A stretch of DNA of 64,000 nucleotides, from assembly GCF_000209165.1 (NCBI RefSeq), contig NC_009046.1, forward strand, positions 186,001-250,000. The letters run 5' to 3'. The notes beneath the pieces were generated by a model, which was not told the origin of the DNA, ran no database searches, and saw only the letters and a list, made by a program, of their open reading frames with translations. Positions 27,608 to 37,566 of the stretch are shown piece by piece (positions within the stretch are counted from its first letter, which is position 1; each line of letters starts with the position of its first letter). Both the position numbers and the translations under genes were made by a program. Source of the DNA: Scheffersomyces stipitis CBS 6054. Taxonomy: Eukaryota > Ascomycota > Pichiomycetes > Serinales > Debaryomycetaceae.

Positions 27608-29911
27608 ATGGGCTTGTTATCTTTGGGAACTCCCCTTGATTGGCACGAGTCCAAGAAACACAACGAACATGTTCGGGAGAACGGAATCACCCAGTTGATC
27701 AACATCTTCCGCCAGCATGCCTCACGCTCGAACGACAAGTTCCTCTGGGGGGATGAGGTTGAGTACATGCTTGTAGACATAGACAGCAAGAACAAGACAG
27801 CCAGATTGTCCATCGACAAGGACTACATCCTCGACGACTTGAACGACCCTGACAAGTCGTTGCACAAGCTGGTGGATAACAATATTCTGTTCCATCCAGA
27901 GTACGGTCGGTTTATGCTTGAAAGTACCCCTGCTTCACCTTATAATGGTACTTGTTTGAAAGACTACGTTTATGTAGAGGAGAATATGATCGTCCGTAGA
28001 AAGATCAGCGAGTCTGAGTTGCCTCCCCACATCAAGCCTTTGACACTTACTTCGTTTCCACGTATGGGATGTAACAACTTCACGTCTCCTCCAGCCAAAG
28101 CCATTGGCCCTGCTTCGCAGTCGTTGTTTCTCCCCGACGAGATCATTAATCGTCATGTGAGATTCCCCACGTTAACAGCCAACATCAGAAAAAGAAGAGG
28201 ATCCAAAGTGGCTATCAATTTGCCCATGTACCCTGACGTCAATACGAAGTTGATTGACGACTCCATTCCTAGAGACAGAGACTTGTTTGTCAGCGATAAA
28301 GAGCCCTGGCTCGGTGCTGCTAAACCCGGACATGTCTATATGGACTCGATGGGGTTTGGTATGGGCTCCAGCTGTTTGCAGATCACAATGCAAGCCCAGG
28401 ACATCAGCGAAGCCAGATATCTCTACGACACTTTGGCACCCATTACGCCTATCATGTTGAGTTTGTCAGCTGCTTCCCCTATATTCAAAGGCTATCTCGT
28501 CAATCAAGACGTGAGATGGAACGTAATCAGCGGTGCTGTCGACGACAGAACATTTGTAGAACGTGACGTAGAGCCATATAATGGCTACGATCTATTTGGA
28601 GGCATGAATGTAGACAAAAGGCAGCACTTACCACTGCCAAAGCAGTCAGTAAACAAGTATGGAGACATCAACAACTTGACTACCAAAGATGGGAAGCCGA
28701 TCCAGAAGATTCCGAAATCGAGATACGACTCCATTGACAACTACTTAAACGATCAAAACTACTCGACTAACTACTTCAAAGACGAATACAATGATATCTA
28801 CTCGCCCATCAACGAAAAAGTCTACAAACGTTTGTTGGAACAGAACTCCGACTTGTTTGACGAGTATACAGCAAAGCATTTCGCGCATTTGTTCATCAGA
28901 GATCCTTTGGTATTGTTCAGTGAGCGGATAGATCAGGACAACAGTACGGAGAACGACCATTTCGAGAATCTCCAGTCCACAAACTGGCAGACCCTCAGAT
29001 TCAAGCCTCCAGCATTATATTCTTCTGACACGGATCTCAGCTCAAAGCCCGGTTGGAGAGTTGAATTCCGTCCTATGGAGATCCAGTTGACCGACTTCGA
29101 AAATGCAGCATACTCTAACTTCATTTCTTTGCTTTCGAAAGCCATCATCAAGTTCAAACCTAATCTCTACATTCCGATCCTGAAGATCGAAACCAACATG
29201 AGATTGGCTCACAATGTTGATTCCGTGCTTAACGAGAAGTTCTGGTTCAAGTCCTTAGACCAATGGAACTTGGATAACAGCGACTTTGTTGGCTATGACC
29301 TCTCATGGTTCGACAGATTCTTAAACAAGGGCAATGACGAATTGGGCTACGATGAAGTGTACGTCAATGGCTACTCCATTAACGGTACTAATACTACCGG
29401 TGAGTCTGAGGAAGACTTGTTGTTGAACGGTACAATCAATGGTTCCTACGGACACAAGGGTTTCTATAGAGGGAGAAGAAGAACCATTGAGGCCGTCAAC
29501 GATATCGATGACCATGGAATCGACGAAAGATATTCTATCAATGAGATCATCAATGGGAATGACAAGTTCCCAGGTTTGATCAGATTGGTCGTCAAGGTTA
29601 TTGCTACAGATTTGCTTCCTGAAGGATCTCACCATTGTGAGAACTCTGACTTGGCTAAGAATTTGACTAGAATTCAGAAATACTTGCAATTGATTTCTCA
29701 AAGAGCAAGTGGCAAGGTTCCCACGACAGCCAACTGGTTGAGAAACAGTGTGTTAAGATCTGACTTCTACAAGCGAGACTCGAAGGTAAGCGAAGCTTTG
29801 AACTACGTTCTTGTTGAGAAAGCTGCTGCCATCACTGACTTGAGGGACAAGGACTTGTTGATAGACTTGTTGGGAGAGACAACAACCGAATATTTGTTGA
29901 ACAGCATTTAG
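27608..29911 (+). CDS. GSH1: Glutamate-cysteine ligase (gamma-glutamylcysteine synthetase)
   Basis: 767 residues. The start MGLLSLGTPLDWHESKKHNE is diagnostic of eukaryotic GCS, which fixes the ATG at 27608 although the frame is open further up. Active-site regions are visible: WGDEVEYMLVDID, MGFGMGSSCLQITMQ, GWRVEFRPMEIQLTDFENAAY. It makes gamma-glutamylcysteine, the committed step of glutathione synthesis in the cytosol. It is about 90 residues longer than the Saccharomyces enzyme; a poorly conserved insertion at about 590-645 (NGTNTTGESEEDLLL region) accounts for part. Codon 525 is CTG within IPI-x-KIETNM, where the family has serine. CACGTG boxes upstream suggest sulfur control. Confidence 0.97.
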   Translation: MGLLSLGTPLDWHESKKHNEHVRENGITQLINIFRQHASRSNDKFLWGDEVEYMLVDIDSKNKTARLSIDKDYILDDLNDPDKSLHKLVDNNILFHPEYGRFMLESTPASPYNGTCLKDYVYVEENMIVRRKISESELPPHIKPLTLTSFPRMGCNNFTSPPAKAIGPASQSLFLPDEIINRHVRFPTLTANIRKRRGSKVAINLPMYPDVNTKLIDDSIPRDRDLFVSDKEPWLGAAKPGHVYMDSMGFGMGSSCLQITMQAQDISEARYLYDTLAPITPIMLSLSAASPIFKGYLVNQDVRWNVISGAVDDRTFVERDVEPYNGYDLFGGMNVDKRQHLPLPKQSVNKYGDINNLTTKDGKPIQKIPKSRYDSIDNYLNDQNYSTNYFKDEYNDIYSPINEKVYKRLLEQNSDLFDEYTAKHFAHLFIRDPLVLFSERIDQDNSTENDHFENLQSTNWQTLRFKPPALYSSDTDLSSKPGWRVEFRPMEIQLTDFENAAYSNFISLLSKAIIKFKPNLYIPILKIETNMRLAHNVDSVLNEKFWFKSLDQWNLDNSDFVGYDLSWFDRFLNKGNDELGYDEVYVNGYSINGTNTTGESEEDLLLNGTINGSYGHKGFYRGRRRTIEAVNDIDDHGIDERYSINEIINGNDKFPGLIRLVVKVIATDLLPEGSHHCENSDLAKNLTRIQKYLQLISQRASGKVPTTANWLRNSVLRSDFYKRDSKVSEALNYVLVEKAAAITDLRDKDLLIDLLGETTTEYLLNSI

Positions 29912-31123
29912 AGTCTAGTATTTATTGTATGATTTTCTGGTGGTTCGTTGCTGGTAATACAATGCAATTATTAAGACTCAATTAAGTTTGTAGACTAAGA
30001 GACAGTAGATTGTAATAAGAGTTTGAAACAGACATGCAGGCACAATATGAGTTATCGAGAGCCATGTTTTGCATCCATTGAATACAATTCTACGTTAAGT
30101 ATTGCTAAGCCAGAATCAGGTGATCGAGAGAACCTTTTTCCAAACTAAGCGAAGCAACACTTCCACACTGCGAAAAATGAGTAGTCAAGTGAGCCTGATA
30201 GCAAGGCAGACTCAGGTGAAGAGATATAATACAGAAACAGATGTCACATGAGTAAGATACACGAGAAGGGAAATCTATACAAGGCACACAAGCAATGTAA
30301 ACAAAGCAGACAATGAACTTGCTGAATTTATTCTACTCCGATGTTTGAGTTCTCAACATCTTGGAATGTCCTCTATATTAATCGGGATTGGAGGTTCCAG
30401 TTATTCCGACATCAGGCTGTGTTCTTTGTTTTTATCTCTGAAAGAGCAGATATTATAGTCAAGCAAAAAGAATAAGCGTGTTTCGTAAAGTGGATAATTC
30501 TATTTTCAGTAACTTTCCAGTTGAAATTTCACACCTAGGCACGATACCATCTATACCACAACACCATATTTAAGAGTGTAGATTTTACAGAAGAGACAGG
30601 AATTAAACTATATTCACGACAAACGAATTCAATATCGACTATTTTCGCCTCAATACTGCTATCAGTGCCATTTCATCTACTAATCTGACGGCATCTTAAA
30701 CTCTGCTCCACAAACAAGGTCACAAAATTTCACCACTTTCACTCGGCGCACGACTCGTCCACAACAGGGCAATTTTCAAGAGCCAACTTACAATCATATA
30801 TTCACATCTAAGGAATTAGTTGTATCCCGCCATTCTTAGTTGTTTAGGTGTGATTGTCTTTCTCATACTAGTTACCTCAGCAAAATTTCGTTTATATTCG
30901 ACGAACTCTGTCTGACTTATCTTTTCTTTCGCTTTCCCTCCGCCTGGTCCATCTGTCACCAAAACGCGCTCAATAGTTAAGCAATTGGATATTGTTCAGA
31001 ATTCTCAGTTAAGTTAATTTTCATTCTCAGCTCATTTCCAACTTTTAATTATCAGTTGTTGTTAATTGCCAACCCATCAAATCATCACAATAACATTTCC
31101 ACCTCATTTACATTACATTCACT
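29912..31123. other. 1.21 kb intergenic upstream of KNR4
   Basis: No gene seen. The last ~250 bp are T/C-rich then A/C-rich, as in yeast promoters and leaders. No motif stands out. Confidence 0.55.
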
Positions 31124-32695
31124 ATGGGGTTGATGGATAACTTCAAGGCTTTCGTGCATCTGATCACCACAGATGACCACTACGCTACATACGACTCTCC
31201 TTACAAACATACCGGCAGTGCCAATGGTAGCAATGTCGAAGGAGGCTCAGGAGCTAATGGATCGTCGTCCAGACTTTCCGAACTCAACCGTCTCAATGCG
31301 TACCAAAACTCTTCGAGTCATTCTCTTGTAGACGGCAGTCGCAACAGCTCAACTTCCAATGTAGGCTACAGACCTGGTCAAAAGTCGTCTGGAACTGTTA
31401 CTGAGTACCCTTTGCAAACTTTGAACCAGAGCGGACAACCTCCTCTACCAACCATTGACTCGCTTTGGGACAGAATCGAAAGTTGGATCGACGATGAGTA
31501 CCCCGAGTTGGAAGACTACTTGAACGATGGAGTCACCACTGCCGACTTGAACGAGTTTGAAAACGACTTGGGCTGTGGTTCGCTTCCTGTAGAATTCAGA
31601 CAATTCTATAAGAGACACGATGGCCAATTTCGTGGAGGTAAGCCAACCGGTTTGATCATGGGCCTAGCTCTTTTGGACTTAGAGGGAATTGCTGAAGAGT
31701 ATGCTGTCTGGTCCAAAGTAGCCCAAAGGTTGGAAGGTCAACAGTACATTGTTCAACAGCAACAACAACAGCAGCAAAAAGAAACTTCCTCCAGTGCTGC
31801 CACCGCTACTCAAAGACCTTTAAGCAATACATTCATAGCTAACCAGAGATCTATTCCACCTAACTCGGTGCAGCCATATTATTACCACAAGGGCTGGGTT
31901 CCTATCTTGAAGGACCACATTGGTAACCAGATAGCATTGGATTTGGCACCAGGTCCTCAGGGTATATGGGGACAAGTCATAATATTCGGAAGAGATTACG
32001 ACACCAAGTTGGTTGTAGCTTCGAGTTTCCAAGAATTTATTTTCAACTTCGTCAATGATTTAGAAGCAGGAAATTACGAAATTGACTCCGCTCAACTTCA
32101 TGAAGATTTGGGATACCTCTCGAACTCCAGAAACGACGACTACATGATTGGCGATGAAGACGAAGACCAAGGTGAATTGACTTTTTACGATCAGGGTGGA
32201 AAGGAGTTCGGCAAGGGTGCCCTCAAAGGAGTTTCTAGTTACGTTGAAGTTATCAAGAGAAGATCGTTGAAGAAATATGGTTTGACAGAAAACTTCTCGA
32301 CTACTTTCACTCCTGTAAGGGTTCCAGTTAAGAAACCTGCGGCTCCATCTGCCACTGAAAGCGGCTCCAACACTCCCTTGAGAGCTCAAAGTCCTTCCTT
32401 GGGGCAGTCGAGCACTGCTGCTAAAAGTTCTGGATCCAGTCCGTTGATCAATGTAGAATCCGCCAACAAGAGTGTAACTTTACAAAGAGAAACCATTATC
32501 GACGACAAGCTCGAAACTGAGACAGAAAACAAAATCGAAGACAAGATAATAAAAGAAGAACCAGAAATAGCCTCCAAAACAGAGGAATCGGATGATGCTC
32601 TTGTAACTGCGGAAGAATCTGAGCAGCCAGAAGATCAGCCTTTGATCGAAGGATCTGAAGGAATTGAAGAAGGCTTGAAGGACGTTGCTTTATAG
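31124..32695 (+). CDS. KNR4: Knr4/Smi1 cell-wall and stress signalling regulator
   Basis: 523 residues. The start (MGLMDNFKAFVHLITTDDHYATYDSPY) matches Knr4/Smi1. The SMI1_KNR4 domain runs from about 108 to 310 (LWDRIESWIDDEYPELEDYL; LPVEFRQFYKRHDGQ; KGWVPILKDHIGNQIALDLAPGP), interrupted by a glutamine run at about 209-217. The C-terminal ~170 residues are acidic and Ser/Thr-rich, presumably disordered. Knr4 coordinates the cell-integrity and calcineurin pathways and glucan synthesis in Saccharomyces. Codon 13 is CTG where Saccharomyces Smi1 has serine before TDDHYA. Confidence 0.95.
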   Translation: MGLMDNFKAFVHLITTDDHYATYDSPYKHTGSANGSNVEGGSGANGSSSRLSELNRLNAYQNSSSHSLVDGSRNSSTSNVGYRPGQKSSGTVTEYPLQTLNQSGQPPLPTIDSLWDRIESWIDDEYPELEDYLNDGVTTADLNEFENDLGCGSLPVEFRQFYKRHDGQFRGGKPTGLIMGLALLDLEGIAEEYAVWSKVAQRLEGQQYIVQQQQQQQQKETSSSAATATQRPLSNTFIANQRSIPPNSVQPYYYHKGWVPILKDHIGNQIALDLAPGPQGIWGQVIIFGRDYDTKLVVASSFQEFIFNFVNDLEAGNYEIDSAQLHEDLGYLSNSRNDDYMIGDEDEDQGELTFYDQGGKEFGKGALKGVSSYVEVIKRRSLKKYGLTENFSTTFTPVRVPVKKPAAPSATESGSNTPLRAQSPSLGQSSTAAKSSGSSPLINVESANKSVTLQRETIIDDKLETETENKIEDKIIKEEPEIASKTEESDDALVTAEESEQPEDQPLIEGSEGIEEGLKDVAL

Positions 32696-32978
32696 ATTTT
32701 TGTCGTTTACTTTGTATTTTCCTCACTTATACCAGTGAATTCAGTCCGGGTTATTCAAATTATCACCTATCCTATCGTATATATATAAATCCATATTAGT
32801 CATTTGAAGCAGTGTAGAAATACTACAGAAGAATTTAAGATATTGCGAATATGTCGCGCTTCCGTCTTAAAAAAGATGTCTCGTACTTGTTAATTACTTA
32901 TAGAATCGTTTAATAATCTATCAGGAACATAACTGTAGAAGAACTAATTCTAATTTTAATAGTATTCAAGAGTACAGT

Positions 32979-34235
32979 ATGGATTCTTCTGGCTACTTTG
33001 ATCAAAGTGTCAACAACAGTCTCGGAAATATTATCACTCCAGGAAATAACCCAGGATCAAGACTGTTCCGCAGAGAATCCTCCAACATTAATAATAATAA
33101 TAACAACACTACTCATAATGAAAGTAACTTATCGTCCATGAACGCATTAGCCAGTTCCCTGTATCAACTGCATCATGAATTGCAATTGCAAGATGAAATT
33201 TCTCAGGAGGAGTTGATCGACTCAATAACATCCGGCCTAACAGCTGACAATGTCCAGTACCTGGAAGATATATCCAGTGGCCAAAACACCACGGTAGATG
33301 TGGAGCAAGAAACCATGGGTTCTGGAGCTGCTTCTGGGCTAAATCAATCTGACCAGCCGAGTTTGGAACAAATACAACGAGTATATTATTCTAAAGGATT
33401 GGAAGAATTAGAAAGTCTCCAATTGTTGGATTTATCACCACTAGCTAATTGGAAGTTATCTTCCTACAAACAAGGATATGGACTCCCTCAGCTTAGAGAT
33501 GACTCTCCTGACACATACTGGCAGTCAGATGGAAGCAACGGTAGTAATCAGAACAACAGTGCTATTATGAATAACGAGTTATGTAATCCACATTCTATAA
33601 CCATTCAGTTTTCCAAAAAAGTATCTTTGGAAAGGATCTCCATTTTCACCAATTACAGTCTTGATGAAAGTTATACACCTTCTAAAATCAAGATCCTTGC
33701 TGGATCTTCTGATGGCTGGGATTTAAACGAAGTTTGTACTGTTAACTTTAGTAAGCCGATCGGATGGTCGCATATCATCTTCAACGGGATCAGGAGTGAT
33801 GGAGTACTCAAATGTTTTGTGGTAAAATTGATCGTACTTGCCAATCATCAAGACGGCAAAGATTCTCATATTCGAGCCATTAGATGTTTTGGAAAGAAAT
33901 CGTCCAACTCCAATAGATTCACTCTGGAGAGATCTCCTCCACAATCTGAAAACATCCATAGTTTTTCAAGTCACCAGAGCGAATTCCTTAAAGACTTAAG
34001 TTTACAAAGTGGATTAACTACGGCATCGGGAATTCTGTTGAATAACAGATCGGTTCGCAACATCAGTGACAGGTTGACATTCGCCTACAGCGAAGAAGAA
34101 AACGATGAAAACGAGAAGATGAATTCAGAAGAAGACAACGGGACGGCTCGGATCTTACATAATGTGGCCGATGTCATCGGGTTTAATTCTGGATATCAGA
34201 GTTTGGAGCTTAAGACATTCTCGTCGATTCGTTAA
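32979..34235 (+). CDS. DOC1: Apc10/Doc1 subunit of the anaphase-promoting complex
   Basis: 418 residues. The DOC jelly-roll domain spans about 142-306 (LSPLANWKLSSYKQGYGLPQLRDD; DTYWQSDG; HSITIQFSKKVSLERISIF; SHIRAIRCFG). The chain ends in Ile-Arg (TFSSIR), the IR tail with which Apc10 docks on the TPR subunit Cdc27. Apc10 helps the APC/C bind D-box substrates. It is longer than Saccharomyces Doc1 because of an Asn/Ser-rich N-terminus (about 140 residues) and an insertion before the tail. It converges on BNA6 with only 53 bp between stop codons. Confidence 0.94.
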   Translation: MDSSGYFDQSVNNSLGNIITPGNNPGSRLFRRESSNINNNNNNTTHNESNLSSMNALASSLYQLHHELQLQDEISQEELIDSITSGLTADNVQYLEDISSGQNTTVDVEQETMGSGAASGLNQSDQPSLEQIQRVYYSKGLEELESLQLLDLSPLANWKLSSYKQGYGLPQLRDDSPDTYWQSDGSNGSNQNNSAIMNNELCNPHSITIQFSKKVSLERISIFTNYSLDESYTPSKIKILAGSSDGWDLNEVCTVNFSKPIGWSHIIFNGIRSDGVLKCFVVKLIVLANHQDGKDSHIRAIRCFGKKSSNSNRFTLERSPPQSENIHSFSSHQSEFLKDLSLQSGLTTASGILLNNRSVRNISDRLTFAYSEEENDENEKMNSEEDNGTARILHNVADVIGFNSGYQSLELKTFSSIR

Positions 34236-34288
34236 ATATGATCGTTTATTTTTTCTAATTTCTATTTTACTTGCTAGTGCGATGCAAA

Positions 34289-35191
34289 TTAGTTGGCATT
34301 AATCTTCAAGGAGAAATCAACAATGCCAGTACCCTGGTGGATAGAAGATGTGGAGTAGATGTCGATATCATTACACAAGAAGCTGCTCAAGTTATGTAAG
34401 GTCAAACCACCAGAGCATTCCAATAAGTATGACTTCTGGGAGTCCTTATAGTAGCTCTTCAAGTTATGTGCAACCTTTTGCAATTCAGCACCAGAAAAAT
34501 TATCTAACATGATAACGTCTGCTCCAGCATCAATTGCTTCACGAGCATCATCTTCAGTGCTAACTTCTACTTCGACCTTGACTGCGAAACCACATACGGA
34601 TCTAGCACTCTTAACAGCCTTCGTAATACTTCCTGTGGAAGTGATGTGGTTATCCTTTAACATGACCATAGAACTCAAGTCGTACCTATGAGTGTCTACA
34701 CCCCCAACAAGCATAGAATATTTCTCAAGATGTCTCAAGCCAGGAGTTGTTTTTCTTGTTCCGGCAATTAAACCAGTGTAGCCACTTTCATCTGCCAATT
34801 TCTTGGTGATGTAAGATTGGGTAGCAATGCCCGAAGCTCTGGCAAGTAGATTCAAAGCTGTTCTTTCGGCCAATAAGATCTTATTGGCTGGACCCTTAAC
34901 AGTAGCAACAACGATCTTACCACCTTCAGCTTTCAAGTCATCATTGTTGATATACTGACCCTCCTTGTAGTGCCAAATAACCTCTAATTCAGTTTGCTTG
35001 AAAACTTCGGCAGCAAAAGGAACCCCACAGATCAAACCCGCTTGCTTCATATACAACGAAGCAGTTTCCACCTTGTCTCCAACAACAAATGCTCCAAAAT
35101 CAAAGGAAGGCACATCTTCAGTTAAATAGTCGGTGATTTGTTGTTTCCATCTGCCATTGACAGGTAACAAGTTAGCGTAAGCAGAAGCCAT
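34289..35191 (-). CDS. BNA6: Nicotinate-nucleotide pyrophosphorylase (quinolinate phosphoribosyltransferase)
   Basis: 300 residues from the ATG at 35191. Residues match QPRTase throughout: [102 protein letters not shown]. It converts quinolinate and PRPP to nicotinate mononucleotide in de novo NAD synthesis. The frame is open 48 codons upstream, but the family begins at LLPVNG and the upstream stretch would overlap the ECO1 promoter; an N-terminally extended, mitochondrially targeted form is possible but unsupported. Divergent from ECO1. Confidence 0.95.
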   Translation of the reverse strand: MASAYANLLPVNGRWKQQITDYLTEDVPSFDFGAFVVGDKVETASLYMKQAGLICGVPFAAEVFKQTELEVIWHYKEGQYINNDDLKAEGGKIVVATVKGPANKILLAERTALNLLARASGIATQSYITKKLADESGYTGLIAGTRKTTPGLRHLEKYSMLVGGVDTHRYDLSSMVMLKDNHITSTGSITKAVKSARSVCGFAVKVEVEVSTEDDAREAIDAGADVIMLDNFSGAELQKVAHNLKSYYKDSQKSYLLECSGGLTLHNLSSFLCNDIDIYSTSSIHQGTGIVDFSLKINAN

Positions 35192-35344
35192 TGTGGTTAT
35201 GTTGCAATATTGTGACAATGGTTGGTGAAAATAATGAAAATTAGTCAGATTTAAAATGGCATGCTTTACGGCGCGACATCCGGAGAAAGTCGTGATTCTC
35301 ATGTTGGGGAGACATAATTTTGCGACTAATATCAATAATGCAAA

Positions 35345-35350
35345 ACGCGT
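35345..35350. promoter_or_regulatory. MCB box ACGCGT before ECO1
   Basis: AAAACGCGTG contains the MluI cell-cycle box bound by MBF, 73 bp before the ECO1 ATG and 154 bp before BNA6. ECO1 acts in S phase, so G1/S control is plausible. A single site is weak evidence. Confidence 0.5.
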
Positions 35351-35417
35351 GTCTACTTAAATCAGAAAAGACCAATGATCTTTAAGGAGTAGTAGAATAA
35401 AGATTGTTATATGGTGA

Positions 35418-36269
35418 ATGAAACGACGCAGTAACGAGACAGACTCTGTAGGAGTTGAAACTTGTTCCTTATCTGAAGTAGAAAGAAATTCGAAAAGATA
35501 TGCAAAGAAGTTTCAGTCTACATTGAATTTTCCAAATCGAAATAACTTGGTTTCCAAGTCTACAACTTGCCCAGAGTGTCATATGACTTATTATGAGTAC
35601 ATTTCAAAGGAAAAGGAGCTTCACATGAGGTACCACGCTCGCTACAATTCGGGTATACCGTGGCCTCCATCACTTTCTACCAAGGTAGTGCGTGAGTTCA
35701 TGTTGCATAGAGTACTAGAACCGAAGCAGAAGGGCTTTAAAAGAGTCAAGTCTTCTACTGTTTCAATAAAAGCTGAAGTTGTTTCAGTTGATAAGAATAG
35801 TAAGAGGCAGATCCAGAAGGCCCAAACTATTTTAGATATGGTGAATCGTGAACTCAACGCTCCTTCTGATTCAGGAAGTTGGAAGAAGGTTGAATGTGAG
35901 TCAAGTAAAGCATTTGTTATAGTCATCAATGGCTATGCAATTGCGATATGTAATACGGACCCAATAACTAATGTAGATAGACAGGCAAGGTGGATGGTTC
36001 ATCGTTTACAAACGGTAGTACCGAATCAAGTTGTAAAGACAGCCAAGGTAGGAATCTCCAGAATTTGGGTTGCACCCAGTTGGAGACGTAACCACTTAGC
36101 CCAAATACTTCTTGAAGTTGTGCTCACAAATTCCATATTCGGAACAACTCTTAATAGGAATGAAGTTGCCTTCAGTCAACCAAGTCATAGTGGTGGATTA
36201 CTTGCGAAGAAGTTCAATGGTGTAACTCATAAGAGTGGCGAACTACTAATTCCCGTGTATCTCGAATGA
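35418..36269 (+). CDS. ECO1: Eco1/Ctf7 cohesin acetyltransferase
   Basis: 283 residues. A C2H2 zinc finger lies at about 50-76 (TTCPECHMTYYEYISKEKELHMRYH). The acetyltransferase domain covers about 125-283 (MVNRELNAPSD; KVGISRIWVAPSWRRNHLAQILLE; AFSQPSHSGGLLAKKFNG), ending LLIPVYLE as in Eco1. It acetylates Smc3 to establish sister-chromatid cohesion in S phase. An upstream ATG at 35411, seven bases before and out of frame, opens a 7-codon frame that overlaps the start, which may lower translation. An MCB box is 68-73 bp upstream. Convergent with the carrier gene (109 bp). Confidence 0.95.
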   Translation: MKRRSNETDSVGVETCSLSEVERNSKRYAKKFQSTLNFPNRNNLVSKSTTCPECHMTYYEYISKEKELHMRYHARYNSGIPWPPSLSTKVVREFMLHRVLEPKQKGFKRVKSSTVSIKAEVVSVDKNSKRQIQKAQTILDMVNRELNAPSDSGSWKKVECESSKAFVIVINGYAIAICNTDPITNVDRQARWMVHRLQTVVPNQVVKTAKVGISRIWVAPSWRRNHLAQILLEVVLTNSIFGTTLNRNEVAFSQPSHSGGLLAKKFNGVTHKSGELLIPVYLE

Positions 36270-36378
36270 TGTCTTTTGTCGCTACCATTTAGCCTTTATC
36301 ATTTTTCACTACTGATTACATTTTATCATAATGTCATTTGCATACGAATTGTATATTATATTTATAGATCCAATGAAT

Positions 36379-37566
36379 TCACGAAGCAAAAACAGTTTGG
36401 CCACCGGCAACATTGACGATGTCTTCGACATAACTATATATAGCAGCTGTCAAGCCTCCACTCACCAAAACTTTAAGCCCACGAGGTAGAGCACCTTTAA
36501 ATAAGGATCGAGGTCCTTGTTCTACGAACAAACGGTATGCTGTGGACAACGAGTCCTTGTAGATAGCTTTTCCGTTTTTGGATTGAATATGAGACTTGAT
36601 CACATCCAATGGTTGAGTAAATCCAATCACTGCAATCGAAGAAAGGACATGGAGTCCTATCAGTTGAATGGCTGTGTGTTTGTGACCAAACCAACTTTGT
36701 TCGGAGTTGTGAGGATCAATTAGTTGTCTAGTAGCATTATAGGTCGAGAGCCATACCCACGAAATAGCCATTTGTCTAGTGAATGTTATGAATGTCCCAG
36801 CAGTGAAAGCTCCCACTCCTTTCATTTGATACATTTCCTTTATAGTACCCAAATAAGTCAACGTCGGGTTCTTGTTGTACTTGGAGATCAAGGCATCTAG
36901 CTTATTGTGAGATGCAGAATGAGAAAACTTGGAATGGTGTTTGCCATTGTATTGTGCCAACAACTCTGAAGAGAAATAAGCATGTGGCGAGATATACTGT
37001 TTAGTAAAGAGATTCCCGGGCGATAGTCTTCGTTGATGGTGATGTTTGATTCCTCCAGAAACACCCGAAGTAGAACTGCCACCAGTGATGTCAAAGGGTA
37101 TCTTCGCTTTTTCCAGCCTTGTGATTTCGTTCTGTAACGTTTGGTTTTGAATCATAACAATCTTAATGTTTTCAAAAGGTATCAACCAAAGCGTTTCTAT
37201 GAAAGCGCTCATGGCTCCAGCTATGACTATTCTAGGAGGACTAGTTTTGGTTTTACTGTTACCTTGTGAATCGTAAGTGTCTATAGCCATGAACTTCAGC
37301 AGCCAATTATACGAGATCAACCTGGTGGCATTCTTGATTACCAGGCCTATCACCAATGCACTACATCCACGGTACAATTGAGCAATACTACCGGGATAGT
37401 TACCTGGTATATTCCATTTGTTCATATATGCATGGTTGTTCAACTGCTGCTGGGTCTTGATGAAGTCAAGAGGATAAGTCAAAGTTCCCGATACTGCAGC
37501 AGCCGTACATCCAGAAATAAGCGCCGTTAGAAGACTATCACCTGACTGAGGTGAAGTAGTCGCCAT
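36379..37566 (-). CDS. Mitochondrial carrier family protein
   Basis: 395 residues in three carrier repeats. Signature motifs: PLDFIKTQQQ (about 26-36), PFENIKIVMI (second repeat, about 126-135), QPLDVIKSHIQSKNG (third repeat). Between the second motif and the rest lies a ~70-residue insertion (about 145-215) that is Ser/Gly/His-rich (GGIKHHHQRRLSPG), unusual for carriers of ~300 residues. The overall look, with tricarboxylate-carrier-like signatures, resembles the yeast YFR045W (Mrx20) type; the substrate cannot be read from sequence. It is an inner-membrane transporter by family. Confidence 0.88.
   Translation of the reverse strand: MATTSPQSGDSLLTALISGCTAAAVSGTLTYPLDFIKTQQQLNNHAYMNKWNIPGNYPGSIAQLYRGCSALVIGLVIKNATRLISYNWLLKFMAIDTYDSQGNSKTKTSPPRIVIAGAMSAFIETLWLIPFENIKIVMIQNQTLQNEITRLEKAKIPFDITGGSSTSGVSGGIKHHHQRRLSPGNLFTKQYISPHAYFSSELLAQYNGKHHSKFSHSASHNKLDALISKYNKNPTLTYLGTIKEMYQMKGVGAFTAGTFITFTRQMAISWVWLSTYNATRQLIDPHNSEQSWFGHKHTAIQLIGLHVLSSIAVIGFTQPLDVIKSHIQSKNGKAIYKDSLSTAYRLFVEQGPRSLFKGALPRGLKVLVSGGLTAAIYSYVEDIVNVAGGQTVFAS

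Noticed and set aside
35192..35335. 48-codon N-terminal extension of BNA6
   Set aside because: Family starts at LLPVNG; the extension runs into the ECO1 promoter and is probably leader DNA.
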